Origin: Protofrankia sp963555925
GTDB taxonomy: Bacteria; Actinomycetota; Actinomycetes; Frankiales; Frankiaceae
Length of the DNA: 64,000 nucleotides
Direction: 5' to 3'
Assembly (NCBI GenBank): GCA_963555925.1
Contig: CAUVXJ010000102.1
Coordinates: 118,066 to 182,065 of the forward strand
Shown: positions 28,692 to 36,181 of the stretch, piece after piece
Layout of the letters: the number at the start of each line of letters is the position of its first letter
Position numbering within the stretch: position 1 is the first letter of the stretch
Notes under the pieces: model-generated
What the model saw: only the letters and a program-made list of their open reading frames with translations
Database searches by the model: none
Told to the model about the DNA's origin: nothing
Made by a program: the position numbers and the translations under genes

Positions 28692-28760
28692 CACCGAGTC
28701 GCCATAGCACCGGGTCGCCATAGCCCCTTGGTGGCCATAGCACCTTGGTGGCCATAGCCG
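28667..28760. repeat. 16-17-bp tandem array overlapping the MarR stop
   Basis: About six units. TCGCCATAGCACCGAG repeats at 28667, 28683 and 28699 with single changes, a fourth unit starts at 28715, then two GTGGCCATAGCACCTTG-like units follow. Each contains CCATAG. The second unit provides the MarR stop codon (28689-28691). Confidence 0.9.
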
Positions 28761-28769
28761 TGACAGGAT

Positions 28770-29525
28770 TCAGGCCGCGACGTCGAGGGCACGCAGGCGC
28801 GCCTGACGCAGTATCCCCGCCTCGGGCGGGCCGGACAGCTCCGGCAACGGGCCGTGTACCCAGAACAGCAGCAGATCGGCCAGTGCGGGATTCTGCGCGA
28901 GCACCGGACCGTGAAGATACGTACCAATCACGCGCTCGTCCACGATGCCGTCGGTCTGATCCGCGGTGCCGTTGCCAACGCCCTTACGTACGACGCCGAG
29001 CGGCCGTCCCTGCCCGCCAGGCAGCATCCGGGTGCGCCCGGCATGGTTCTCATACCCGAGCAGGACCGGAAGACCGAGATCGGATGCTGGTTCCACAACG
29101 ACGTCACCGACCGCGCGGGGTGGCGCCGGCTGGTCCGGCGGGTCGAACGACCGACGGGTCTCCACATCCACCAGGCCGAGCCCATCATGAACCTGGCCGT
29201 CGCCGGTGGGAAACGAGGCGCCGATCACCTGGTAGCCGGCACAGACCGCGAGAACGACCGCGCCTTCGTTAACCGCTCGCAGCAGCGCGGTGCTCCTGCG
29301 CAATCCTTCGGCGGCCAGTACCTGCGGCTCGTCTTCGCCGCCGCCGAGCAGGTAGATGTCACAGCCGCCCGGCACCGGCTCGCCGGCCGGAATATCGATC
29401 ACCTCGGCCGGTAGCCCTCGCCAACGCAGCCGCTGCGCCAACACGATCGCATTGCCGCCGTCACCGTAGGTCCCGAGCAGCTCCGGGTAGATCAGGGCGA
29501 TCCGGGTCGCCGACTCGGTGATCAC
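28770..29525 (-). CDS. gatD: Lipid II isoglutaminyl synthase, glutamine amidotransferase subunit GatD
   Basis: A 251-residue class I (CobB/CobQ-like) glutaminase. The nucleophile cysteine is in LAVCAGYQVIG (about C94) and the catalytic histidine in VIGTYLHGPVLAQNP (about H201); GGGEDEPQ is the oxyanion region. With MurT it amidates the alpha-carboxyl of D-glutamate in lipid II, giving D-isoglutamine, a step needed for peptidoglycan cross-linking. The GTG start lies 13 bases after the murT stop, so the two genes are co-transcribed as murT-gatD, the usual actinobacterial order. Confidence 0.95.
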   Translation of the reverse strand: MITESATRIALIYPELLGTYGDGGNAIVLAQRLRWRGLPAEVIDIPAGEPVPGGCDIYLLGGGEDEPQVLAAEGLRRSTALLRAVNEGAVVLAVCAGYQVIGASFPTGDGQVHDGLGLVDVETRRSFDPPDQPAPPRAVGDVVVEPASDLGLPVLLGYENHAGRTRMLPGGQGRPLGVVRKGVGNGTADQTDGIVDERVIGTYLHGPVLAQNPALADLLLFWVHGPLPELSGPPEAGILRQARLRALDVAA

Positions 29526-29538
29526 GTTGCCATCCTGG

Positions 29539-30804
29539 TCATCTACTCGTCCTCACCGGGGCAACCCGCCCCAGGATGTCACGGAAGGCGGTGTAGTTGG
29601 CGACAACGTCCACGGTCCCCTCGGCAACCGTGGACGCCGCGCTTTCGGCATCGGGGTGGACCGTGTGCGGCACCTCGGCATAGGCCAGGCGAACGCTCAT
29701 GTCCTCCTTGCGCTCACCGGTGACCAGTACCTGCCGGCCCGCGAGCCGCTCGAACGGGACATCCCAGATCCAGGACGGATCACGCCCGTCAGCAGTCTGC
29801 GAGTTGAAATCGATGATCACTGGCCGCGCCGACGCCGTGTTGAGCAGTTCCATCATCTCCACCCAACCGGCCGGGTTCTTGGCCAGCAGGAGCCGCCCGC
29901 GGACGCCGTTCCCGCCGAGCTCGACCTCCTGATAGCGCCCCTGAACGTCGCCGAGGCCGGTCATCGCGGCCAGTGCGTCGCCGACCTCGACCCCGAAGAG
30001 TCGCGCCGCGGCGGCGGCCATCGCCGCGTTGCCGAGGTTCACCCGTCCGGGCAGGTCGATGGATGCCTTGACATGGGAGCCGAACCACAGCAGTTCGCCA
30101 GGCCCGATGACGGCGACGAGCGGTTCCGGGCGGGCCAGCCCGCAGTCGCACCACCAACCCGAGGAGTTGCGATGGAGCAACCGGGCGCACTGTGGACACA
30201 CCATCGCATCCGCCGTCCAGTTCTGGCCGGCCGAGACCCAGGTCTGGTGCGACCAACCGGACGCCGCCCAGACCACGAGCGGATCGTCGACGTTGGCGAC
30301 GACTGTCGCGTCGGGTAGATCCGCCCCGAGCTCACGCCAGAGGCTCGCGATCCGTCGGGTCTCGTTCGACCGGTCGAGCTGGTCCCGGCTGATGTTGAGC
30401 AGTACGACGACCCGGGGGAGGATCTGCCTGGCGACCTTGGGCAGCCAGATTTCGTCCACCTCAAGCGCGGCGGTCGCGTCAAAGGGTGGCCGGGACAGCG
30501 CGGCGAGCACGCCCGGCGCCATGTTCGCGCCACCGCTGTTGCTCTTCACCGGGCCGAGGGTGCCCAGCGCGCGGGCCAACAGCCGGGTGGTCGTTGTCTT
30601 GCCGTTGGTTCCGCTGATGCATGCCGCCAGTCGGCCGGCCGCGACCTCGGTGAGAATCTGCGGGGACACCTGGAGCGCCAGCTTGCCGCCGATCATCTCG
30701 CCTGATCCGCGTCCCAGCCGGCGGGAGGCCGAGGACGCAAGCTTCTCCACCGCGAGTGCGGCGCGGGTACGGGTGGAGAACCGGCGTGGGGATGGTGTGG
30801 TCAT
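29539..30804 (-). CDS. murT: Lipid II isoglutaminyl synthase, Mur ligase-like subunit MurT
   Basis: A 421-residue Mur-ligase family protein. The P-loop is ISGTNGKTTTTRLLA (about residues 65-79); the middle domain has NISRDQLDR, and the diagnostic four-cysteine zinc ribbon is CPQC then CDCG (about residues 206-227). The C-terminal domain is of the DUF1727 type. MurT activates lipid II D-glutamate with ATP while GatD supplies ammonia. The ATG at 30804 begins MTTPSPRRFSTRTR; the frame upstream to 31056 is repeat-derived and overlaps the peptidase gene. It heads the murT-gatD pair. Confidence 0.95.
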   Translation of the reverse strand: MTTPSPRRFSTRTRAALAVEKLASSASRRLGRGSGEMIGGKLALQVSPQILTEVAAGRLAACISGTNGKTTTTRLLARALGTLGPVKSNSGGANMAPGVLAALSRPPFDATAALEVDEIWLPKVARQILPRVVVLLNISRDQLDRSNETRRIASLWRELGADLPDATVVANVDDPLVVWAASGWSHQTWVSAGQNWTADAMVCPQCARLLHRNSSGWWCDCGLARPEPLVAVIGPGELLWFGSHVKASIDLPGRVNLGNAAMAAAAARLFGVEVGDALAAMTGLGDVQGRYQEVELGGNGVRGRLLLAKNPAGWVEMMELLNTASARPVIIDFNSQTADGRDPSWIWDVPFERLAGRQVLVTGERKEDMSVRLAYAEVPHTVHPDAESAASTVAEGTVDVVANYTAFRDILGRVAPVRTSR

Positions 30805-30906
30805 CGCCTCATCAGCGTGCCACGACTCGCCTCGCCTGTTACAGAGACCCCCCGCTACCTCCCCCGCACATGTCGACGGGGCGCCAAGCCCGGACCGGCA
30901 CTGGCA

Positions 30907-30941
30907 CCGACGACCGACGACCGACGACCGACGACCGACGA
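30907..30941. repeat. Heptamer tandem array (CCGACGA)x5
   Basis: Five identical 7-bp units lie in the short gap between the murT start and the M23 peptidase stop. Confidence 0.95.
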
Positions 30942-30952
30942 CCGGAAGATCA

Positions 30953-32167
30953 TCAGATGGGGACACCGCGTGCACGAAGCCACACCAGCGGATCCACCGG
31001 CCGTTCGCCGACGTGCACCTCGAAATGCAGATGGGGGCCGGTTGAGCGGCCTTCATTGCCTACCAGGGCGATCGGCTGACCAGAGGCAACCGTTCCCTCT
31101 CGGATCGTGAATACCCGCATATGACCATAAACGGTCTCGACACCGTCCCCGTGCTGAAGCACGATTTCGTTTCCAAAACCCGATGCCGGTCCGGCGTAGA
31201 GGACGTACCCGGCGGCCGCAGCCATGATGGGACTGCCCAGCGGTGCCGCGATGTCAAGCCCGAGGTGACGCCCGGAGCCGGACGTGGGGTTGAAGCCACG
31301 CGAAATCGTCCCGATCGTCGGTATCACCCAGCCCGCCCCCACCGAACCGCGTGCGGGTGGCAGCGGTAGTGGTGATGCTGTAGGAGCTGCTGTAGGAGCT
31401 GTAGCGGGCGGCAGCAGAACGCTCCGCAGGGCCGTCACCCGCAGACCGTGGACGGCCTGGCGGGCGGTAGCGGCAAGCACCACGGGGTCGGGCGTACCGG
31501 GGACGACAAGCGCCACCGCACTGTCGGCGACAAGGCCGAGCGCGGCGGATCGGGAGCGGTCCACCACAACGCCGATACCCGGCAGACGAGTGGTTGCCAG
31601 GGCACCGATGTGCAGGCCGACCGGCCGGTCGCGACCGATGTCGACCTGAGCGTCCAGCTGCACGTCCAGAGCCGCCGCAACGCTGTGCGCAACCGCCACG
31701 TCTCCATCCGCGATCCGCTGCCACAGCCCGGTGGCCTCGGCAGTGCCGGCGGGCGCAACGGTGCGCAGCAAGGCCGGATCAGCCCCGACCGCGCCGGTGC
31801 GGCCGCTTCCCACACTCACCTCGGCAAAGTCGGTGACAACCACCTCGGCCGCATCCACAGCCTGGCGGAGTCGGTCGACCTCGGCCCGGGTAAGACTATG
31901 ATCAGCCGTGACGAACAGGTATGGATCGGCCCGGTGTGTCAGCGGACCCAACAGTTGCCGGGTGCCGACGACCGCGCCGAACGCGGCGGCAATGGGCGGA
32001 TGGCCGCCTGGTGCGCTCGTCGGGGATGCGCGATGTGCGACGAGGGCTCCCACTCCGACCAGCGTGACTCCCACCAGCATGACTCCCACCAGCAGCACGG
32101 CCGCGCCACCGATGACAGCCGATGGCGACCGGCCCACCCGGCCCACCCGGCCGCGGGACAACAGCAT
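30953..32167 (-). CDS. Membrane-anchored M23 (LytM-type) metallopeptidase
   Basis: A 404-residue protein with an N-terminal membrane helix (about residues 17-44), a 220-residue extracytoplasmic domain of unknown fold, and a C-terminal M23 domain (about residues 290-404). Zinc ligands are visible in RHLGLDIAAP (H-x3-D) and GPHLHFEVH (H-x-H). M23 enzymes cut peptidoglycan cross-bridges, or act as amidase activators when the ligands are lost; here the ligands are present. A tandem GCTGTAGGAGCT pair lies in the linker coding region (about 31375-31400). It is upstream of murT-gatD in the same direction, 148 bases away, another cell-wall gene. Confidence 0.9.
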   Translation of the reverse strand: MLLSRGRVGRVGRSPSAVIGGAAVLLVGVMLVGVTLVGVGALVAHRASPTSAPGGHPPIAAAFGAVVGTRQLLGPLTHRADPYLFVTADHSLTRAEVDRLRQAVDAAEVVVTDFAEVSVGSGRTGAVGADPALLRTVAPAGTAEATGLWQRIADGDVAVAHSVAAALDVQLDAQVDIGRDRPVGLHIGALATTRLPGIGVVVDRSRSAALGLVADSAVALVVPGTPDPVVLAATARQAVHGLRVTALRSVLLPPATAPTAAPTASPLPLPPARGSVGAGWVIPTIGTISRGFNPTSGSGRHLGLDIAAPLGSPIMAAAAGYVLYAGPASGFGNEIVLQHGDGVETVYGHMRVFTIREGTVASGQPIALVGNEGRSTGPHLHFEVHVGERPVDPLVWLRARGVPI

Positions 32168-32271
32168 GATTGCGCCGCCTCTGGGTCCCTGAGCCCGTCC
32201 GTGGACCGATCAGGTTCGAGTGTGCGGCAAGGTGTGATAAGACGTGCCCGAAATGGGCGTCCGATGTGTAA

Positions 32272-32433
32272 GAGCGCCCGGCAATAGGGGCGTGGATCAA
32301 GAAGCGGGGCTGGGGCACGTAGATCGCGAGGCGGAGGAGAGAGGCACCGGAGGTGTTGGGTGTCGACCGACGACAACGTGGCGAGGTGCGTGCCCCGGCC
32401 CCGCGACGCCGCGTCCCCTATTGCCGGTCGCTC
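32272..32433. mobile_element. Copy D of the palindromic TTA-type element (162 bp, inverted)
   Basis: The reverse complement matches copy C closely along its whole length. Termini are GAGCGCCCGGCAATAG (left) and GAGCGACCGGCAATAG read inward from the right. The flanks are TAA on both sides (32269-32271 and 32434-32436), which is TTA in the element's own orientation. It lies between the divergent M23 peptidase and tadA-associated genes. Confidence 0.9.
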
Positions 32434-32641
32434 TAAAGCCATTACGGCCGTGGGCCGGTCGCGTCATGCCCCGACCGGGCACCGCCGACGACGCGGACGA
32501 CCGCCCGCGGCTGGGCTCCGCACCCGGACGCAGGGCCGGTGGATCACCGGTGGCACAGCTCACGACCGATTCTGAGGTTGGGTTCTTGAGGTTGGGTTCT
32601 GAGGTGGGTATGGACGCGATACACGGATGTGAGGGAGCTCG

Positions 32642-33127
32642 GTGACCCGGAGAGCAAGTGCCATCGGCCGCGAGCGCGGCCGATGGACCGCACACGAGAT
32701 CAGTCTTGACGACGCCGAAGACCTTGACGGGCTCACGGATCTGATGCGTGACATCTCGACAGAACTCGTCATCGCCTTCATCGAGGAGGACGACGAGTAC
32801 CTGGGTATCGTTCGGGTGGACGGTGACGCCGGTGATCCCCGGGTCTTCCTGTCCGACCACCGGGTGTTGTTCACCTCGGCCCTGGCCGACCGGCTGTTCG
32901 CGGCCGCGCTTCCGCCGCCGGGCAGCACCGACATCGACGACGAATCCGAGGACCTGCTCGCAGGCGCGACACCGGCAGGCGACATCGAGCTGCTTGCAGA
33001 CGTCGGCACCGACGCGGAGGCCCTCCTCGAGCTGATCACGGAGGAGGGCCTCCTGCCCGGGGACGTTGCAGCCGCGATCAGCGAACGCGCCGGCTGCGCG
33101 GACATCCTGGACGAGATCGGGAGCTGA
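32642..33127 (+). CDS. tRNA adenosine deaminase-associated protein (TIGR03941)
   Basis: A 161-residue acidic protein of the family regularly found just before tadA in actinobacteria. It has the typical LRDIS-like start (MRDISTELVIAFIEEDDEYL, about residues 35-54) and an acidic helical C-terminus. GTG 32642 has GAGGGAG upstream. The stop is one base from the tadA GTG, so the two are certainly co-transcribed. The biochemical role is unknown; a partner function in tRNA deamination is inferred from the constant pairing. Confidence 0.88.
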   Translation: MTRRASAIGRERGRWTAHEISLDDAEDLDGLTDLMRDISTELVIAFIEEDDEYLGIVRVDGDAGDPRVFLSDHRVLFTSALADRLFAAALPPPGSTDIDDESEDLLAGATPAGDIELLADVGTDAEALLELITEEGLLPGDVAAAISERAGCADILDEIGS

Positions 33128-33128
33128 C

Positions 33129-33623
33129 GTGACGGCCATGCGCGGCGACGCGGCCCGGTTCGCCGACCTGATGGGCGCCGCGCTGGAGGAAGCCGGGCGG
33201 ACGTCGGCCACCGGGGACGTTCCGGTGGGTGCCGTGGTGGCCGGCCCGGACGGAAAGATCGTCGGCCGGGGCCGTAACGCCCGCGAGGCCGACCAGGACC
33301 CGACCGCTCACGCGGAGGTGGTCGCGCTCCGTGCCGCGGCGGCGGCCACCGGCTCGTGGCGGCTGTCCGGAGCGACGCTGGTCGTCACCCTGGAACCGTG
33401 CACGATGTGCGCGGGCGCGCTCGTCCTCGCCCGGGTCGATCGGTTGGTCTACGGGACGCACGACCCGAAGGCAGGTGCGGTCGGGTCGCTGTGGGACGCC
33501 GTCCGCGACCCGCGCCTCAACCATCGTCCAGAGGTGATCACAGGCGTGCGGGAACAGGAGTGCGCACGCCTTCTCACGGACTTCTTCGCCGCCCGCCGCA
33601 TCCCGCGACGAGCATCCGGTTAA
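33129..33623 (+). CDS. tadA: tRNA-specific adenosine deaminase (wobble A34 to I)
   Basis: A 164-residue cytidine-deaminase fold enzyme. Zinc and catalytic residues are in DPTAHAEVVAL (H-A-E) and LEPCTMCAGALV (P-C-x2-C), with the VPVGAVV start strand and the DPKAGAVGS loop typical of TadA. It converts A34 to inosine in tRNA-Arg(ACG). GTG 33129 begins directly after the partner gene's stop; the open frame upstream of it overlaps that gene and is not used. A hairpin follows at 33688 and tRNA-Ser lies 121 bases on. Confidence 0.95.
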   Translation: MTAMRGDAARFADLMGAALEEAGRTSATGDVPVGAVVAGPDGKIVGRGRNAREADQDPTAHAEVVALRAAAAATGSWRLSGATLVVTLEPCTMCAGALVLARVDRLVYGTHDPKAGAVGSLWDAVRDPRLNHRPEVITGVREQECARLLTDFFAARRIPRRASG

Positions 33624-33687
33624 TGATCAATCGGATGGATTTCGCTGACGTCAGCGGTATGCGCGGGTCGGTCGGGTCCGTCGGATC

Positions 33688-33707
33688 GGTACCCGCTGGT
33701 GGGTACC
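33688..33707 (+). terminator. Hairpin after tadA
   Basis: GGTACCC (33688-33694) and GGGTACC (33701-33707) form a perfect 7-bp stem with a 6-base loop, 64 bases after the tadA stop and 37 before the tRNA. Confidence 0.55.
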
Positions 33708-33744
33708 CGCCGGCATAGCCGCTGCGTCCAGTAAGCTAGCGAGC

Positions 33745-33831
33745 GGTGGAGTCGCCTAGTGGCCGAGGGCGCACGCCTCGAAAGCGTGTGAGGGGGCAAC
33801 CCCTCCGTGGGTTCAAATCCCACCTCCACCG
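33745..33831 (+). tRNA. tRNA-Ser (anticodon CGA)
   Basis: A class II tRNA of 87 bases. The acceptor GGTGGAG pairs with CTCCACC at 33824-33830 with discriminator G. The anticodon stem is CACGC/GCGTG with loop CTCGAAA, anticodon CGA (reads UCG). The long variable arm GAGGGGGCAACCCCTC and T-arm GTGGGTTCAAATCCCAC are intact. CCA is not encoded. Confidence 0.97.
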
Positions 33832-33849
33832 CTCTGACCAGGCTGGTTG

Positions 33850-33882
33850 CACGGGCAGGCACACGGCCCGAAACTGCCCGTG
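33850..33882 (+). terminator. Hairpin after tRNA-Ser
   Basis: CACGGGCAG (33850-33858) and CTGCCCGTG (33874-33882) form a perfect 9-bp stem with a 15-base loop, starting 19 bases after the tRNA. A likely terminator. Confidence 0.65.
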
Positions 33883-33891
33883 GATCATCTG

Positions 33892-33927
33892 GTCTCAATT
33901 CCGGTCTCAGTTCTCGTCTCAGCGCTG
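33892..33927. repeat. Three 12-bp-spaced GTCTCA repeats downstream of tRNA-Ser
   Basis: GTCTCA occurs at 33892, 33904 and 33916, with partly conserved spacers (ATTCCG, GTTCTC, GCGCTG). Such phased direct repeats resemble arm-type integrase sites, and tRNA 3' ends are common integration targets, but no integrase gene is in the window. Confidence 0.6.
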
Positions 33928-34128
33928 GCAGGACGCTCGCGATGGACGGGTATCAGATCTGCCGGAGGTCGATCTCTGCTGCGAAGGGCGCCGTGACCAT
34001 GACCACGCAGGGGCGACCATCTCCGCGGTCATGACGTACCTCCTGCGAACCTGGGCGGCAGGCCTGAGTCCTACCTGACAGCGTACTGTGCGCCTGCCGG
34101 GGGGAACGGACCCCCGGCTCAGGCCGGC

Positions 34129-35490
34129 TCAGGCCATGGTCTCCAGGATCGCTGCGATGTCCGCTGGTTCGGTGCACGGGTTGACGATCGCGAAGCGGGT
34201 CACCGTCTCTCCCTCGTGGACGGTCGGGGTGACAAACGCAAAACCCGACTGCAGCAGCTTCTCCGTCCACTCGTAGTACATCTCCGGCGCCCAGTTCAGG
34301 CGCCGCAGGACAACCACGGAGAGCTGCGGTTCGCGCACAAGCTCGACGTAGGGCAGCGCCCGGATCTGGTCGGCCGCGGCACGGGCGGTGGCCAGGGACT
34401 TCTCCACGGCGGCGCTGTAGGCACGGGTCCCGTGCACGGCGAGGGAGAACCAGAAGGGCAGACCGCGCGCGCGCCGGGACAGGCCGATCGCGTAGTCCGC
34501 GGGATTCCAGGCGTCCGGGGACTCCAGCACCTCGAGGTAACCCGCTTTCTGCGCATGTGCCGCGCGGGCCAGCGCCGGTTCCCGGTAGATCAGCGCGCAG
34601 GCATCGAACGGTGCGAACAACCATTTGTGCGGATCAACGATGAAGGAGTCGACATCCGCCACGCCGGTAAAAAGATGACGGACTGATTCCGCAGCCAGTG
34701 CGGCCAGTCCGTAGGCGCCGTCGACGTGTACCCAGATACCGCGTTCACGGGCCACGTCGACAATGCCGCGAATATCATCGACAATGCCGAACTGCGTGGT
34801 ACCGGCTGTTGCCACGACGGCGAAGACCGTGTCGGACACGGCGGTACCGGCGGCGTCCAACGCGGCGCCCAGCGCAGGACCGGTGAGCCGTCCGTCCGGG
34901 TCCGTCGCCACAACCAGAACATCGACGCCCATGATTCGGGCGGCGGTCTCAACCGAGGAGTGCGCTTCGGAACCGCAGACGACACGCCAGGTCGTGGGTT
35001 CGGTCCCGGAACCCGCCGCCTGCCGCCCGGCCTGCTGCGCCACGTGTCTCGCTGCGACCAGGGCGGAAAGGTTGCCGACCGTCCCCCCTTGGACGAAGAC
35101 ACCACCCGCCTGGGGCGGGAAACCCGCCAGATCGGACACCCAGCGCAACGCCTGGTTCTCCGCGTAGACCGCACCGGCGCCCTCCAACCAGCTGCCCGCA
35201 TATACCGACGAGGCCCCGACGACGAGGTCGAACAGGATTGCGGCCTTGGTGGGAGCCGCCGGTATGAACGAAAGGTTGCGCGGATGATCGACCGAAATGC
35301 AGGCCCTGGAGAGGACTTTGTCGAAAAGGTCGAGTACCTCGACGCCGCCCATACCGTCGGCGGTTATCGTCGCTCCCGCGGTGGCGGCCAGATCCGCGTG
35401 TGACCGAGACCCGTCCAGCGGGACCGGATGCAGACGAAGACGCTCCCGCGCATAGTCGACGACCGCTTGGGCCAGAATCTCGCTGTCCAT
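34129..35490 (-). CDS. PLP-dependent (group II) amino acid decarboxylase
   Basis: A 453-residue aromatic-amino-acid-decarboxylase-like protein. The PLP lysine is in SFIVDPHKWLFAP. The cofactor aspartate is in IWVHVDGAYG, a histidine that stacks on PLP in SEAHSSVETA, and a G-G-T-V-G-N-L loop in the N-terminal part. The family decarboxylates aromatic amino acids, glutamate or diaminobutyrate; the sequence alone does not tell which. The ATG at 35490 is chosen because a TATACT hexamer on the minus strand (35513-35518) is well placed as a -10 just upstream, and an earlier in-frame ATG at 35529 would lie above it. No ribosome site is clear for either, so a short-leader transcript is possible. Confidence 0.9.
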   Translation of the reverse strand: MDSEILAQAVVDYARERLRLHPVPLDGSRSHADLAATAGATITADGMGGVEVLDLFDKVLSRACISVDHPRNLSFIPAAPTKAAILFDLVVGASSVYAGSWLEGAGAVYAENQALRWVSDLAGFPPQAGGVFVQGGTVGNLSALVAARHVAQQAGRQAAGSGTEPTTWRVVCGSEAHSSVETAARIMGVDVLVVATDPDGRLTGPALGAALDAAGTAVSDTVFAVVATAGTTQFGIVDDIRGIVDVARERGIWVHVDGAYGLAALAAESVRHLFTGVADVDSFIVDPHKWLFAPFDACALIYREPALARAAHAQKAGYLEVLESPDAWNPADYAIGLSRRARGLPFWFSLAVHGTRAYSAAVEKSLATARAAADQIRALPYVELVREPQLSVVVLRRLNWAPEMYYEWTEKLLQSGFAFVTPTVHEGETVTRFAIVNPCTEPADIAAILETMA

Positions 35491-35864
35491 GTCATACCGA
35501 TGCACGGAGCAGAGTATAGCCAGACTCATCTGACAATAGGGACGCGATACCGCGGTAGCAGTATGTGCATTTCATGTGCATTGGTATACAAAGCGAAACA
35601 GCTGGAAAATAATACCGAATGACGACTGTCTTCGGATCGTGCACCGCGCCGGGACGGTCACGGCTGCGAGCCGAACCAGTGGTCAGCCACGCACACCGAG
35701 ACGCACCGGGGCAGGCGGGGCACGCGACATCAGCCATCGACCAACTGACCGCCGATCAGTTGGTCGACAGCGCGACCGCAGTGCCGGCCGTGGAGCGCGA
35801 TCACCCGGGTTCGGTCAGGCCACCCAGCGTGCATGACCCGTCATGATCGCGCGCCCGGCAGGTT
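35491..35864. other. Intergenic region between decarboxylase and small peptide gene
   Basis: Contains TACCGCGGTA, a perfect 10-bp dyad at 35548-35557, and a repeat of GTGCAT at 35565 and 35576, both upstream of the decarboxylase and possible regulator sites. Sequence 35520-35620 is AT-richer than average. A 75-codon frame (35619-35846, +) starts at an ATG without a ribosome site and has no recognisable family; I do not call it a gene. Confidence 0.4.
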
Positions 35865-35951
35865 TCAGACGTCCTGCTTGCCCCGCCGGCGAATGAGGAA
35901 ACCGCCGCCGGCAAGAGCGGCCAGCAGGGCGATCAGCGCGAAACGCTTCAT
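35865..35951 (-). CDS. 28-residue single-helix membrane peptide
   Basis: An ATG at 35949-35951 (minus strand) is preceded by GGAGGT, five bases upstream, an ideal ribosome site. The peptide starts MKRFALIALLAALAGGGFL and ends IRRRGKQDV: one membrane helix with a basic cytoplasmic tail. It resembles the N-terminal part of the tiny actinobacterial DLW-39-type proteins (M-K-K/R, helix, then a charged tail ending in D-L-W) but stops where that motif would come. It is too short for usual gene finders. Confidence 0.65.
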   Translation of the reverse strand: MKRFALIALLAALAGGGFLIRRRGKQDV

Positions 35952-36181
35952 TGCGTACCTCCACGATACGGACGAAAGGCATTACAGAACATTCCAACAC
36001 CGGCACCAGTACCTGGCGCACGAGCCATCCTGCACACGGGCAAAATCACCCTGGGTAGCTGGCCGAACCTGAGCATGCCATGTCCACAACCAGTTGGAAG
36101 GAAGGCGGCCCAGGATGTCGACCATCATACGGGCGCCGCCTGTCAACCGCCGCATCACCGGGTACCCCAATCACGATGATC

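Noticed and set aside
24202..28760. CRISPR-like arrays
   Set aside because: The 16-bp units at 24202 and 28667 are directly adjacent with no unique spacers, and no cas genes are present.
33624..34128. SRP RNA (ffs) near tadA and tRNA-Ser
   Set aside because: Looked for the conserved G-G-A-A-G-G/A-G-C-A-G-C tip of the SRP RNA hairpin; it is not present in this gap.
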